A DNA stretch of 64,000 nucleotides from an uncultured Lachnospiraceae bacterium (GTDB taxonomy: Bacteria > Bacillota > Clostridia > Lachnospirales > Lachnospiraceae). A program made the translations under genes and the position numbers. Below are positions 33,419 to 42,512 of this stretch, piece after piece (within the stretch, counting starts at the first letter, position 1; the number at the start of each line of letters is the position of its first letter). The stretch is taken from contig CAOKWI010000005.1 in the NCBI GenBank assembly GCA_948473115.1, positions 34,574 through 98,573 on the forward strand, written 5' to 3'. The notes beneath the pieces were generated by a model that saw nothing but the letters and a program-made list of their open reading frames with translations, was not told the DNA's origin and did no database searches.

Positions 33419-34036
33419 TCAACGATAAAATCGGAATACGCCAAACACTTTTCCGAGAATCTGGCAGTCGTTCACAATGATGGGATCCATGGTATCATTT
33501 TCCGGCTGCAGACGTATATGGCCGTTTTCCTTGTAAAATGTTTTTACCGTGGCGGAGTCATCGATCAGTGCAACCACGATATCACCGTTGGACGCTATGT
33601 TGCAGACATTTACAAAGACACGGTCTCCGTCAAATATACCGGCATTGACCATGGATTCCCCTCGGACATTTAAAATGAAAGATTCTCCTGAAGGAACCAG
33701 GTCTGCAGGAACAGGAAAGTATTCCTTCACATTTTCTTCTGCCAAAATGGGCTGTCCGGCAGCGACATTTCCAACGACAGGCAGACTTACCATCTCCGTG
33801 CGGACCATCTGAAAACTGTCATCACAGATCTCTATGGCACGGGGCTTGGTAGGATCGCGTCGGATATAACCGTTTTTCTCCAGCGTTTCCAAATGAGAGT
33901 GAACGGAAGAGGTAGACTTCAGGTTCACTGTTTCACAGATTTCCCGCACAGTGGGTGGATATCCCTTCTTCAATATCTCGTCCTTAATATAATTGAGAAT
34001 TTCCTGCTGCTTTGCTGAAATTTTTCCATAACTCAT
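33419..34036 (-). CDS. lexA: SOS repressor LexA
   Basis: The 205-residue repressor has an N-terminal winged helix ('[49 protein letters not shown]') and a C-terminal self-cleaving domain with the Ala-Gly scissile bond in 'GNVAAGQP', catalytic Ser in 'GESMVNAG' and Lys in 'SATVKTFY'. It represses DNA-damage genes until RecA filaments trigger cleavage. Operator-like sites lie in the divergent region upstream, one overlapping its own promoter. Confidence 0.97.
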   Translation of the reverse strand: MSYGKISAKQQEILNYIKDEILKKGYPPTVREICETVNLKSTSSVHSHLETLEKNGYIRRDPTKPRAIEICDDSFQMVRTEMVSLPVVGNVAAGQPILAEENVKEYFPVPADLVPSGESFILNVRGESMVNAGIFDGDRVFVNVCNIASNGDIVVALIDDSATVKTFYKENGHIRLQPENDTMDPIIVNDCQILGKVFGVFRFYR

Positions 34037-34127
34037 AGTATATCTACCTTAACCTTTCTAAATATTATATATTGCCCTGCAATTCACGTTGGATGGCCAC
34101 TCAGCCGCTGATTTTTCTACCATGGTC

Positions 34128-34156
34128 ATTATATCACAGTTTTAAGGAAAAAGCAA
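34128..34156 (-). promoter_or_regulatory. lexA promoter
   Basis: On the minus strand TTGCTT (34151-34156) and consensus TATAAT (34128-34133) are 17 bp apart. The operator-like CAAACATATATTCC (34154-34167) overlaps the -35, which would allow autorepression. Confidence 0.7.
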
Positions 34157-34189
34157 ACATATATTCCAAAAATATGTTCGATTTTTCTA

Positions 34190-34218
34190 TTGACAAACAA
34201 ATGTTCCTGTGATATAGT
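34190..34218 (+). promoter_or_regulatory. Promoter of the yneA-like gene
   Basis: TTGACA (34190-34195) and TATAGT (34213-34218) are 17 bp apart. A LexA-like CAAACAAATGTTCC lies across the -35 and spacer. Confidence 0.8.
34194..34207 (+). promoter_or_regulatory. LexA/DinR-like operator, spacer site
   Basis: CAAACAAATGTTCC differs at one position from the Gram-positive LexA box CGAAC-N4-GTTCC and covers the promoter spacer. Confidence 0.65.
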
Positions 34219-34231
34219 CCAATCATAGGAG

Positions 34232-34245
34232 CGAACGTGCGTTCC
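34232..34245 (+). promoter_or_regulatory. LexA/DinR operator, perfect match
   Basis: CGAACGTGCGTTCC matches the Gram-positive LexA box CGAAC-N4-GTTCC exactly and lies between the -10 and the start codon. A further half-site CGAACATATG adjoins it. Confidence 0.85.
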
Positions 34246-34273
34246 GAACATATGGGCTGAGAGGTTAAATGCT

Positions 34274-34681
34274 ATGGATATAAGGGCGATGAGAAGAAAC
34301 AGTATGACGGAGAATTATGGACGAGCCAGGGAACTGGGACGATGCAGAAGGGTGCAGAGTCTTAGAAGAGCGCGCCTGCGCAAATGCCTGACATGGAGTT
34401 TGACGCTGGCAGTCATTTTCTGCATGATCCTTGTCTGTACCATGCTATACGGTTCTATCAGGGTGCAGGCAAATACAGGATATAAATACTATACCTGTAT
34501 CACGGTGGAAGAGGGTGAGACCTTCTGGAGCATTGCGTCCCGATACAGGGATACTGCTTATTATGAAGATGTGGAAAGCTATATTGCAGAAGTGGAAAAT
34601 ATCAATCATCTGGACGCTTATGAAACACTGTTGGCAGGACAGCGTCTGATTATACCTTATTATTCTGCGGAATATCAATAG
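34274..34681 (+). CDS. YneA-like SOS-induced LysM membrane protein
   Basis: The 135-residue protein has an Arg-rich cytoplasmic start, one transmembrane helix ('SLTLAVIFCMILVCTMLYGS', about 43-62) and a LysM domain ('VEEGETFWSIASRYR...LLAGQRLIIP'). This is the architecture of Bacillus YneA, a LexA-controlled division inhibitor that is also divergent from lexA. The operators upstream support SOS control. Sequence similarity to YneA itself is limited outside the layout, so function is inferred. Confidence 0.8.
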   Translation: MDIRAMRRNSMTENYGRARELGRCRRVQSLRRARLRKCLTWSLTLAVIFCMILVCTMLYGSIRVQANTGYKYYTCITVEEGETFWSIASRYRDTAYYEDVESYIAEVENINHLDAYETLLAGQRLIIPYYSAEYQ

Positions 34682-34690
34682 GGTACACTG

Positions 34691-35749
34691 CTATTTTTCC
34701 CTTAAGTGTACCATTGTGGCCGCTTTCCTGCGGCGTTCATCTGCCTGGGCCGCATAATGCTTCCGGGTTGTATTGACGTCCTTGTGACCAAGTACGTCCG
34801 CCACCAGGTAAATGTCCCCAGACTCCTGGTATAGGGTAGTGCCGTAGGTACTTCTGAGTTTGTGGGGGGTGATTTTTTTTAAAGTAGTCACCCTGGAAGA
34901 ATATTTCTTTACCAGGTTTTCTACGGAGCGTACGGCCATCCTGCGGTTCTGCAATGACAGAAACAGCGCATTTTCATGCCCTTCGGCGGGAATCATGTGG
35001 TTTCTTTCCTCAAGGTAATCCAACAGTGCGGTTTCCACCTCAGCGCCAAAATAGATGACTGCCTCATAGCCTCCCTTGCGCCGGATCTTGATTCCGTTTA
35101 CCTCAAAATTGACATCGGAAATGTCCAGTCCCACACATTCGGAAACACGGATCCCGGTGCCCAGGAGCAGTGTCAGGAGCGCCACATCGCGCAGTTTTGT
35201 CTTTTTATGGTATTCCAGTTCCTTTTTAGTCAGTTTTGTCCCGTCTTCCACCTGGTCTAACAAAATTGCAACCTCATTCGGCTCCAGACGGATGATTTCT
35301 TTCTCATGCAGCTTGGGAAGAGGAACCAGCGCCGCAGGATTGGTACTTATCATTTCGTTCTGGAAGTAATAATTATAGAAGCTGCGCAGAGCGGCAAGTT
35401 TTCTTGCTTTGCCCCGCTCCTCATTGGAGATATCCTTTCCGTCCTTCTGGTACAGCGACATGTACTGCAGATATTCCTCGATATCCACCCGCTTGATCTC
35501 ATCCAAAATGGAAAGGGGGAATTCAATGATCTCCATTTTCTTGCATATGGCATTGTTTTCATGCAGATATTCAAAGAACAGACGGATATCGTAAGCATAG
35601 GCAAGCCTGGTCCGCGAGGATGTATATTCTTCTATGCCTCGGAAAAATGCCTTGCAGAAGGCAGGAAGCGTCTCCAAAACGGTTCGCATTTTTAAAATGT
35701 TCTGCTTATTTTGTTCATCATGGTAATTATTTGGTTTCATTACTGCCAA
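34691..35749 (-). CDS. Tyrosine recombinase (XerC/XerD-like)
   Basis: The 352-residue recombinase has a SAM-like N-terminal core-binding domain and a catalytic domain with Arg in 'GTGIRVSECVGL', Lys in 'RRKGGYEAVI', 'HKLRSTYGT', 'LGHKDVNTT' and the nucleophile Tyr in 'RKHYAA'. No phage or transposon genes flank it, so it is more likely a chromosomal Xer-type enzyme than a prophage integrase. TTG start overlaps the upstream ttcA-like gene by 23 bp. Confidence 0.85.
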   Translation of the reverse strand: MAVMKPNNYHDEQNKQNILKMRTVLETLPAFCKAFFRGIEEYTSSRTRLAYAYDIRLFFEYLHENNAICKKMEIIEFPLSILDEIKRVDIEEYLQYMSLYQKDGKDISNEERGKARKLAALRSFYNYYFQNEMISTNPAALVPLPKLHEKEIIRLEPNEVAILLDQVEDGTKLTKKELEYHKKTKLRDVALLTLLLGTGIRVSECVGLDISDVNFEVNGIKIRRKGGYEAVIYFGAEVETALLDYLEERNHMIPAEGHENALFLSLQNRRMAVRSVENLVKKYSSRVTTLKKITPHKLRSTYGTTLYQESGDIYLVADVLGHKDVNTTRKHYAAQADERRRKAATMVHLREK

Positions 35750-36467
35750 GGTACTCCACCCAGCCTTTCATATTTCCGGTTCTGACAGCAGTAAACATGC
35801 GCTCCTTCACACCGGGATTTTCAAGATTTAACTGCCGCAGCAGCTTTTTCACGTATTCCCGCTTCGTATGCCCGTCCGCGGGACAGGGACTTTTCACTAC
35901 AGGAACATCATATTTATTTACAAAGCCGATCACATCCGCTTCATTCATGTACATGAGTGGGCGGATAACGGTAAGATCCATGCGGTCAAGATAAGTGACG
36001 GGGGCAAAGGTGTGAAAACGCCCCTCGTAGATCAGGGACATCAGCATGGTCTCCACCACGTCATCCTTATGATGCGCATAGGCAACCTTATTACAGCCTG
36101 CCTCTTTGATTGCCTGGTTCAATGCGCCTTTCCGCATTTTGGCGCAGAGGGAACAGGGATTTTCCTCCCTGCGTTCCTCAAATATGATCCGGGCAATATC
36201 CGTCTTGACAATGGTATATTCCACTCCGAGCGTATTGCAAAGTTCCTGTATCCTGTCCAACTGCAGATTTTCGAATCCCAGATCCACCGTCACGGCATGG
36301 ATCTCGAAATGCTCCGGATAAAAGCGCCTCAGGTCGTTCATGGCATACAGGAGAGTGAGACTGTCTTTTCCGCCGGAGATCCCTATGGCGATCCTGTCCC
36401 CATTCTGAATCATATGGAAATCATCCACCGCCTTACGGACATGGCTTAATACCTGCTGTAATTTCAT
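35727..36467 (-). CDS. TtcA-like tRNA 2-thiolation ATPase
   Basis: The 246-residue PP-loop ATPase has 'GISGGKDSLTLL', the CxxC pair in 'NPCSLCAKMRKG' and a second Cys region 'VKSPCPADGHTKRE', fitting the TtcA/TtuA family that thiolates tRNA. Lacking other markers, the exact position modified is uncertain. The ATG at 36467 follows AAGGGG; the track start is longer without a binding site. A minus-strand promoter lies upstream. Confidence 0.85.
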   Translation of the reverse strand: MKLQQVLSHVRKAVDDFHMIQNGDRIAIGISGGKDSLTLLYAMNDLRRFYPEHFEIHAVTVDLGFENLQLDRIQELCNTLGVEYTIVKTDIARIIFEERREENPCSLCAKMRKGALNQAIKEAGCNKVAYAHHKDDVVETMLMSLIYEGRFHTFAPVTYLDRMDLTVIRPLMYMNEADVIGFVNKYDVPVVKSPCPADGHTKREYVKKLLRQLNLENPGVKERMFTAVRTGNMKGWVEYLGSNETK

Positions 36468-36583
36468 TTGTGTACCCCTTGTGTGCTCTGGAAAGCATAC
36501 CAATCTATACTCATAAGCGCATATATTTGCCGCTTTTTGCCTTATATTACTGAGACGTTCACTGTGCCGTGCATCTCTATTGT

Positions 36584-36611
36584 ATTATAAACGATTTTTC
36601 AGGGAAATCAA
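36584..36611 (-). promoter_or_regulatory. Promoter of the ttcA-like gene
   Basis: On the minus strand TTGATT (36606-36611) and TATAAT (36584-36589) are separated by 16 bp, about 115 bp before the start codon. Confidence 0.6.
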
Positions 36612-36683
36612 AGAGTGCAAATTGATATTTTGATTTTTATATGGACATACTGTTATTGTTCACACGATTTTATAAGTCAACAA

Positions 36684-36860
36684 CCCCGCTGCAAGCAACG
36701 GGGTATCAAGCTAGCAACGCTGCAGAGCAGAAGGTGTCCCATGGACACCTTGGTATGGTGACCCTCGCGGCATTCGCCAAGTCAGCTTGCTGACTTTATG
36801 CCCGTGCAAGCAGCGGCACAAAGTCAGTTACACTGACTTGGCTCATTGCTCGCGGGAATC
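36684..36860 (+). repeat. Family B multi-hairpin repeat, copy 1
   Basis: The element begins CCCCGCTGCAAGCAACGGGG (hairpin), continues with AAGGTGTCC-CAT-GGACACCTT, then CTCGCGGCATTCGCCAAGTC whose partner is GACTTGGCTCATTGCTCGCG near the end. Inner hairpins AAGTCAGC/GCTGACTT and AAGTCAG/CTGACTT fill the centre. It ends 27 bp before the rubrerythrin start, in its 5' leader, and occupies about half of the 419-bp gap after the ttcA-like gene. Confidence 0.8.
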
Positions 36861-36886
36861 AAAAAAAGAAGAAGGAGAATTTGATT

Positions 36887-37483
36887 ATGGCAGTGGATTT
36901 TACCAGGAGCATTACGAAGGATAATCTGATGAGGGCTTTCGCCGGTGAAAGTCAGGCAAGGAACAGGTACACGTTTGCGGCATCCCAGGCCAAAAAGAAT
37001 GGCTTGTATGTGGTCAGCGCTGTTTTCGCGTTTACGGCTTCTCAGGAGAAAGAGCACGCGGAAATATTTTACAACCATTTAAAGGAAATGGCCGGTGAAA
37101 CCATTTTTATAGACGGCGGATATCCTGTGGATATCTCCGATAATGTGGCTGATCTCCTTTCCATGGCGCAGCACAATGAATATGAGGAACATGACGATGT
37201 CTATAAGGCATTCGGTGAAAAGGCAAGGGAAGAGGGCTTTGACAGAATCGCGGCTTCCTTCCTGCAAATTGCGGAAATTGAAAAGATCCATGGAGACCGC
37301 TTCGGGAAGTTTGCCCAGCTGTTAAAGGAGGGCAATCTCTTTGTGTCGAATGTGGAAGAGGAGTGGATGTGCTTAAACTGCGGTTATGTGTTTAAAGGCA
37401 CCAAGGCTCCCGCCGTCTGCCCGGTATGCCAGCATGACCAGGGATATTTCATTCGATTTGAACTTGCACCTTTTTGCAGATAA
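36887..37483 (+). CDS. Rubrerythrin
   Basis: The 198-residue protein has a four-helix diiron domain ('FAGESQARNRYTFAASQAKK', 'ASQEKEHAEIFYNHL', 'IAEIEKIHGDRFGKFA') and a C-terminal rubredoxin-like domain with two Cys pairs in 'CLNCGYVFKGTKAPAVCPVCQ'. It reduces peroxides in anaerobes. ATG 36887 follows AAGAAGGAGAA; the track's earlier ATG at 36881... lacks that spacing. A family B repeat precedes it. Confidence 0.95.
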   Translation: MAVDFTRSITKDNLMRAFAGESQARNRYTFAASQAKKNGLYVVSAVFAFTASQEKEHAEIFYNHLKEMAGETIFIDGGYPVDISDNVADLLSMAQHNEYEEHDDVYKAFGEKAREEGFDRIAASFLQIAEIEKIHGDRFGKFAQLLKEGNLFVSNVEEEWMCLNCGYVFKGTKAPAVCPVCQHDQGYFIRFELAPFCR

Positions 37484-37527
37484 GAGTATTATAGTAGTAA
37501 ATCCATACCAAAGAGGGGACGTTTTTC

Positions 37528-38874
37528 ATGAAATTCAAATTTAACAATAAATATTTCCGATGGGGTATGACAGCTTTTATTGTCATTGCCGCCAGCATAG
37601 TATTTTATTACCTGATGTTCCACCATTCCAATATTAAGGCAGGCATTGCCATGGCAACGGATATTGTGATGCCGGTCATGCTGGGGCTGGTCATGGCGTA
37701 TCTGCTGACCCCCATCCTGAATTTCCTGGAAGATAAAATACTGGTTCCCCTATGCAATATATGGGAAATAAAAGAATCCGCCAAAAGGAATTCTATCATC
37801 AGGGGGATCGGCATACTGGTCACGGATTTTTTGTTTATCTCATTGATCTATCTGCTGGTTGCCATGTTGCTGTCACAGATTATCCCCAGCATACAGAATA
37901 TTGTCGGGAATTTTGAGTCTTACACCAGCAATTTCATTAAATGGCTGGATCAACTGCTGGAAGACAATCCAGAGGTGGGAACGTATGTGACACAGACTGT
38001 AAACAAATACTCGGATGAATTAGAAAAACTGATGAACGATTTCACCAAGATCAGCCCGCTGATCAAGACGGTATCCCTCAGTGTCATCAATGTACTGGGC
38101 GTGCTGTGGGACAGCATTATCGGTTTTGTGATCTCCATCTATGTCCTGGCCAGCAAGGAAAAATTTGCCGGACAGGCAAAAAAGATTGTTTATGCGGTAT
38201 TTGAAAAAAATACCGCGAACATAGTGATCCGGAATTTCCGTTTTACCCACCAGACTTTCATCGGCTTTATCAGCGGCAAGATCCTGGATTCCATCATTAT
38301 CGGCATTTTGTGCTTTATCGGTACTTCCATCCTGCATACGCCATATGCGGCGCTGGTCAGCGTGATCATCGGCGTCACAAATGTCATTCCTTTTTTTGGG
38401 CCTTACCTGGGCGCAATTCCATGCGGGGTGCTTGTCCTTGTCGTAGACCCGGGACATCCTTTGAACTGTGTTTACTTTTTACTGTTTATCCTGATATTGC
38501 AGCAGTTTGACGGCAATATTCTCGGGCCTAAAATACTGGGAAGTTCCACGGGGCTCACCGGCTTTTGGGTCATTTCTTCCATTACTTTGTTCGGTGGACT
38601 GTTCGGGGTGCTGGGTATGATAATCGGCGTTCCTATCTTTGCGGTGATTTACGCAGCAATCAAATCTCTGGTCAATACTTCCTTACAGAAGAAGGCTCTG
38701 CCCTGCGAGACAAAGAAATATCAAAACCTGGATTATATTGACGAGGATGGCTTGCATGAGAGTGTACCGGAGAAAAAGAATTCAAAGAATAGAAATATCA
38801 ATCCGGCAAAATCGGAACATAAACCAATGACGGAAGAAAATTCGGTCCCTGACACAGATCGGACAGATTCCTGA
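37528..38874 (+). CDS. AI-2E-family transporter (UPF0118)
   Basis: The 448-residue protein has about eight membrane segments and a long, charged, Asn/Glu/Lys-rich C-terminal tail (about 395-448). 'GVTNVIPFFGPYLGAIP' and 'QFDGNILGPKILGSSTGL' are family signatures. Members export small molecules or Na+/Li+ by family; no substrate can be assigned. Its 3' end merges into a 34-bp tandem repeat. Confidence 0.88.
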   Translation: MKFKFNNKYFRWGMTAFIVIAASIVFYYLMFHHSNIKAGIAMATDIVMPVMLGLVMAYLLTPILNFLEDKILVPLCNIWEIKESAKRNSIIRGIGILVTDFLFISLIYLLVAMLLSQIIPSIQNIVGNFESYTSNFIKWLDQLLEDNPEVGTYVTQTVNKYSDELEKLMNDFTKISPLIKTVSLSVINVLGVLWDSIIGFVISIYVLASKEKFAGQAKKIVYAVFEKNTANIVIRNFRFTHQTFIGFISGKILDSIIIGILCFIGTSILHTPYAALVSVIIGVTNVIPFFGPYLGAIPCGVLVLVVDPGHPLNCVYFLLFILILQQFDGNILGPKILGSSTGLTGFWVISSITLFGGLFGVLGMIIGVPIFAVIYAAIKSLVNTSLQKKALPCETKKYQNLDYIDEDGLHESVPEKKNSKNRNINPAKSEHKPMTEENSVPDTDRTDS

Positions 38875-38965
38875 GAATGAAGTTCTGAGGGGAACGGCAG
38901 ATTCCTGAGGAATGGATTACTGAGGGAAACGGCAGATCCTTGAGAATTGGGTTCTGAGGTAGAAG
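38864..38965 (+). repeat. 34-bp tandem repeat overlapping the transporter 3' end
   Basis: Three diverged copies of about 33-35 bp begin CAGATTCCTGAG and end GAGGGGAACGG-like. The first copy contains the stop codon of the AI-2E-family gene. Confidence 0.75.
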
Positions 38966-39023
38966 CATTCAGGTAAACAGGAAGGTGTTCCGCGGGAAAC
39001 CATGCGGACAGGAGCAGGGGAAA

Positions 39024-39479
39024 ATGCGATTTTTAATACAGAGAGTAGCACATGCGGCCGTTGAAGTAGAAGGCCGGACAATCGGCAGTATCGGAAAAGG
39101 TTTTCTGGTATTTGTGGGGATCAGTTGTACGGATACGGAAGCGATTGCCGATAAGATGGTCAGGAAGCTGATCGGGCTCAGGATATTCGAGGATGAGAAT
39201 GGCAAGACCAACCTGGATCTCAAAGCAGTGGGCGGGGAAATGCTGATTATTTCCCAGTTTACCCTGTATGCGGACTGTAAAAAGGGAAACAGGCCGTCTT
39301 TTACAAATGCGGGAGCACCGGGACCTGCGGAGGAGTTATACCAGTATATCATCCGGCGTTGCCGACAGGAGGCAGCAAGGGTTGAAGAGGGCAGTTTCGG
39401 CGCGGAAATGAAGGTTTCCCTGTTGAATGACGGACCTTTTACCATATGGCTGGACTCGGAGGAAATCTGCGGCGCATAA
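39024..39479 (+). CDS. dtd: D-aminoacyl-tRNA deacylase
   Basis: The 151-residue enzyme hydrolyses D-aminoacyl-tRNA. '[17 protein letters not shown]' and '[12 protein letters not shown]' are the two active-site motifs. ATG 39024 follows GGAGCAGGGGAAA; family members start 'MRFLIQRV'-like, so the track's longer ORF is rejected. Confidence 0.96.
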   Translation: MRFLIQRVAHAAVEVEGRTIGSIGKGFLVFVGISCTDTEAIADKMVRKLIGLRIFEDENGKTNLDLKAVGGEMLIISQFTLYADCKKGNRPSFTNAGAPGPAEELYQYIIRRCRQEAARVEEGSFGAEMKVSLLNDGPFTIWLDSEEICGA

Positions 39480-39523
39480 CTTTTTGGCATCAAAGACATA
39501 CTGAGATACATAACAATATACAA

Positions 39524-39545
39524 AAGAGGGTGTTCATACCCTCTT
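39524..39545 (+). repeat. Hairpin before the flotillin gene
   Basis: AAGAGGGT-GTTCAT-ACCCTCTT is a perfect 8-bp stem, 22 bp ahead of the flotillin start. No T-run follows, so it is either a leader structure or a weak terminator for dtd. Confidence 0.55.
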
Positions 39546-39566
39546 AAGAGAAAATGGAGGGTACAT

Positions 39567-41051
39567 ATGATTAATTTTGTGACATCTGTGGCGGTTATTG
39601 CGGTTATTCTACTGGTGGTGATCTTTCTGACCGGTTATGTGAAGGCGTCTCCTGACACGGCGCTGATCATATCTGGACTGCGGAAAAAACCGAAGGTACT
39701 GATCGGTAAGGCAGGAATCAAGATCCCTTTTCTGGAGAGGAAAGATGCCCTGAACCTGCAGCTGATACCCATTGACGTCAAGACATCCAGCGCAGTGCCC
39801 ACGGCGGACTACATAAACATCAACGTGGATGCCACCGTAAATGTGAAGATCAGTGACAATGAGGAGCGCCTGAAACTGGCAGCACAAAATTTTCTGAACA
39901 AGAAACCTGAATACATCGGCCACGTGGCCAGGGAGGTCCTGGAAGGAAATGTTCGTGAAATTGTAGGTAAGATGGCTCTGGAGGAAATGGTTTCCGACAG
40001 ACAGAAATTTGCCATGCTGGTAAAGGAAAATGCGGAACCGGATCTGGCTGCAATGGGTCTGGATATCATCAGTTTTAATGTACAGAATTTCGTGGATGGC
40101 AACGGTGTTATCGAGAATCTGGGTGTGGACAATATTGTGAAGATCCAGAAGAATGCCGCCATTTCCAGGGCGGAAAGCGAGAAGGAGATCGCCAAAGCCC
40201 AGGCTCAGGCCAAGCGTGAGGCGAATGAAGCCGAGGTTAACGCGGAATCCGAGATTGCAAAGAAAAAGAATGAACTGGATATCCAGAAGGCTGAATTAAA
40301 ACGTGAAGCGGATGTGAAGCGCGCGGAAGCGGACGCAGCGTATAAGATCCAGGAAGAGGAACAGCGTAAGACGGTGGAAGTCACCACTGCAAACGCCAAC
40401 ATTGCAAAGCAGGAGAAGGAAATTCTCTTAAAGCAGAGAGAAGCCGAAGTGATGGAGCAGGCTCTGGATGCCCAGGTTAAGAAAAAAGCGGAAGCGGAAA
40501 AATTTGCGAAGCAGCAGTATGCTGACGCGCAGCTCTATGAGCGTCAGCGCGAAGCGGAAGCAAAGAAGTTTGAAACAGAAAAGGAATCCGAGGCGATGAA
40601 AGCCCAGGCCGAAGCCAAAAAATACACGATGGAACAGGAGGCGGAAGGTATCCGCACCCGCGGTGTTGCGGAGGCTGAGGCGATCCGGGCAAAAGCCATA
40701 GCCGAGGCGGAAGGTATTGAGAAAAAAGCGGAAGCCATGGCAAAGATGGGTGAAGCCGCGGTACTGGAAATGTACTTTAAGGCATTGCCTGAGGTGGTTA
40801 AGAATGCAGCTGAACCTTTGTCCAATGTAGATAAGATCACCATGTACGGAGATGGAAATTCTGCAAAGCTGATGAAGGATGTTATGGGCACGGTTGTACA
40901 GATCACGGACGGATTAAAAGAATCCACAGGAGTAGATCTGCAGGCAGTGTTGTCAGGATTCCTGGGTGGAAAGGTGGCCACCGGCACCTCACAGAATGGT
41001 TCTGTCATAACAGGCTCAAATAATCCCGTGCCCAACAACAATTTAGAATAA
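39567..41051 (+). CDS. Flotillin (SPFH/Band-7) membrane scaffold protein
   Basis: The 494-residue protein has an N-terminal membrane segment, an SPFH domain (about 25-200) and a long Ala/Glu/Lys-rich coiled coil (about 205-390; repeats such as 'AEAKKFETEKESEAMKAQAEAKKYTMEQEAEG'). A flexible Gly/Ser/Asn tail ends it. Flotillins organise membrane microdomains. GGAGGGTACAT precedes the ATG. No NfeD partner is visible beside it. Confidence 0.93.
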   Translation: MINFVTSVAVIAVILLVVIFLTGYVKASPDTALIISGLRKKPKVLIGKAGIKIPFLERKDALNLQLIPIDVKTSSAVPTADYININVDATVNVKISDNEERLKLAAQNFLNKKPEYIGHVAREVLEGNVREIVGKMALEEMVSDRQKFAMLVKENAEPDLAAMGLDIISFNVQNFVDGNGVIENLGVDNIVKIQKNAAISRAESEKEIAKAQAQAKREANEAEVNAESEIAKKKNELDIQKAELKREADVKRAEADAAYKIQEEEQRKTVEVTTANANIAKQEKEILLKQREAEVMEQALDAQVKKKAEAEKFAKQQYADAQLYERQREAEAKKFETEKESEAMKAQAEAKKYTMEQEAEGIRTRGVAEAEAIRAKAIAEAEGIEKKAEAMAKMGEAAVLEMYFKALPEVVKNAAEPLSNVDKITMYGDGNSAKLMKDVMGTVVQITDGLKESTGVDLQAVLSGFLGGKVATGTSQNGSVITGSNNPVPNNNLE

Positions 41052-41055
41052 TTAT

Positions 41056-41137
41056 CCTCGCGGCATTCGTCAAGCCACTGTGTTGGATTTATGCTCTTGC
41101 AAACAACACAGTCGACTTGGCGAATTGCTCGCGGGAA
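41056..41137 (+). repeat. Family B repeat, copy 2
   Basis: CCTCGCGGCATTCGTCAAG and CTTGGCGAATTGCTCGCGGG form the outer stem, with a perfect ACTGTGTTG / CAACACAGT inner stem. It sits directly upstream of the truncated helicase ribosome binding site and resembles the central part of copy 1 including TTTATGC and TTGCAA in the loop. Confidence 0.8.
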
Positions 41138-41162
41138 CAAGCAGAAGAGAGGGCATTTAATT

Positions 41163-42380
41163 ATGGGAATACTTCATACCTTTTTTTCTCAATATTTCCT
41201 TAACGGTATCATTGAGTTGTTTGTCACACTCATAAACCTGATCAAGAGCAACGGTTATACCGTGGATACCGTAAAGCAGATGAACCATGGTAGCAGCAAT
41301 GCATATAGTAATGAAATTGTTTTGACATTACTTGAACCAATATATGATTCATATTGTACCTATTTAGAGGAACATGAAGAAATAGATTTTAATGATATGA
41401 TTCATATGGCAGCACGGTATGCCGAAGAGAAGAAATATATTAGTCCATATAAGTATGTAATAGTTGACGAGTATCAGGATATTTCCAAAGCCCGATTTTC
41501 ACTGCTATACAGTATGCGGCAGGCGAATCCCTACAAGCTGTTTTGTGTAGGAGATGACTGGCAGAGTATTTATCGTTTTGCAGGAAGCGATATCAGTTTT
41601 ATTTTGAACTTTGAATGTTATTGGGGTGCTGCCGAAATCAGCAAGATTGAAACTACATACCGTTTTTCACAAAAGCTTATAGAAGTCAGCGGAGACTTCA
41701 TTATGCAGAATCCAATACAAATCAAAAAGGCTATCAGGGGAAAGACGGACTCAGTAGGTTTTGCGTTAGGGGAAATCAGCGGTTATACTGAAAAATACGC
41801 CATTGAATTCATGATTAAAAGACTTGACGAACCGCCAAAGGGCGCAAGTATATTTTTTATTGGAAGATATCTATCCGATGTCAATTTATTAAACAATAAT
41901 ACATCGTTAGAATGCCAGTATAATAATATCAGCAAATTAATTGATGTAAATTATACGAAAAGAAAAGATCTGAAAATGACTTTCCTTACAGCACATAAGT
42001 CTAAAGGACTACAGGCGGATTATGTATTCATTATTAACAATAAAAAATCAAGAATGGGATTTCCAAGTAAAATACAGGATGCAGCTCTCTTGAACCTGTT
42101 ATTAGACAATACGGATCGCTTCCCATATGCGGAAGAACGGCGGCTTTTTTACGTGGCATTGACAAGGGCAAAGAAAAAAGCATTTATCCTTACTGTCAAT
42201 AATCAAGAATCAGAATTTGCCTTAGAATTAAAAAAACGCTATGAGAAAGAACTCAAGCATGAACGATTTGAATGTCCATTATGCGGTGGACAGCTGCAAA
42301 AAAAATCCGGACCCTATGGTGAGTTTTGGGGATGTTCAAATTATAAAATAAAAGGATGTACTTTCAAAAGAACCAAGTAA
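41163..42380 (+). pseudogene. UvrD/Rep-type helicase remnant lacking Walker A, with C-terminal zinc ribbon
   Basis: The 405-residue ORF retains superfamily 1 motifs II ('VIVDEYQDIS'), III ('GDDWQSIYRFAGSD'), IV ('TYRFS'), V ('LTAHKSKGLQADYVF') and VI ('FYVALTRAKKKA'), plus a topoisomerase-like zinc ribbon ('CPLCGGQL...GCSNYKIKGCTF'). The ATP-binding motif I and the entire N-terminal region of a DNA helicase IV-like protein are absent, so it cannot be a normal helicase. It is AT-rich with AGA and ATA codons unlike its neighbours, which suggests transfer. A good GAGAGGG binding site and intact frame mean it may still be translated. Confidence 0.7.
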
Positions 42381-42416
42381 GGTTGGTAACAGATCAGGAA
42401 AGCTGACTTTATAAAG

Positions 42417-42462
42417 CGTTCCAACTATTCGTTAAACTTGTCTTTTGCGAATAGTTGGAACG
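42417..42462. repeat. Perfect 15-bp inverted repeat between convergent genes
   Basis: CGTTCCAACTATTCG and CGAATAGTTGGAACG pair perfectly around a 16-base loop. There is no T-run on the plus strand; it is probably a bidirectional terminator or a palindromic repeat between the helicase remnant and the NUDIX gene. Confidence 0.75.
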
Positions 42463-42512
42463 GGGCAGCCACCACTATCTTATTTCATTCATCTCCACTT
42501 AAATACTACCCA

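Noticed and set aside
34691-35749. Tyrosine recombinase as evidence of a prophage or integrative element
   Set aside because: No phage, conjugation or attachment-site features flank it; surrounding genes are core.
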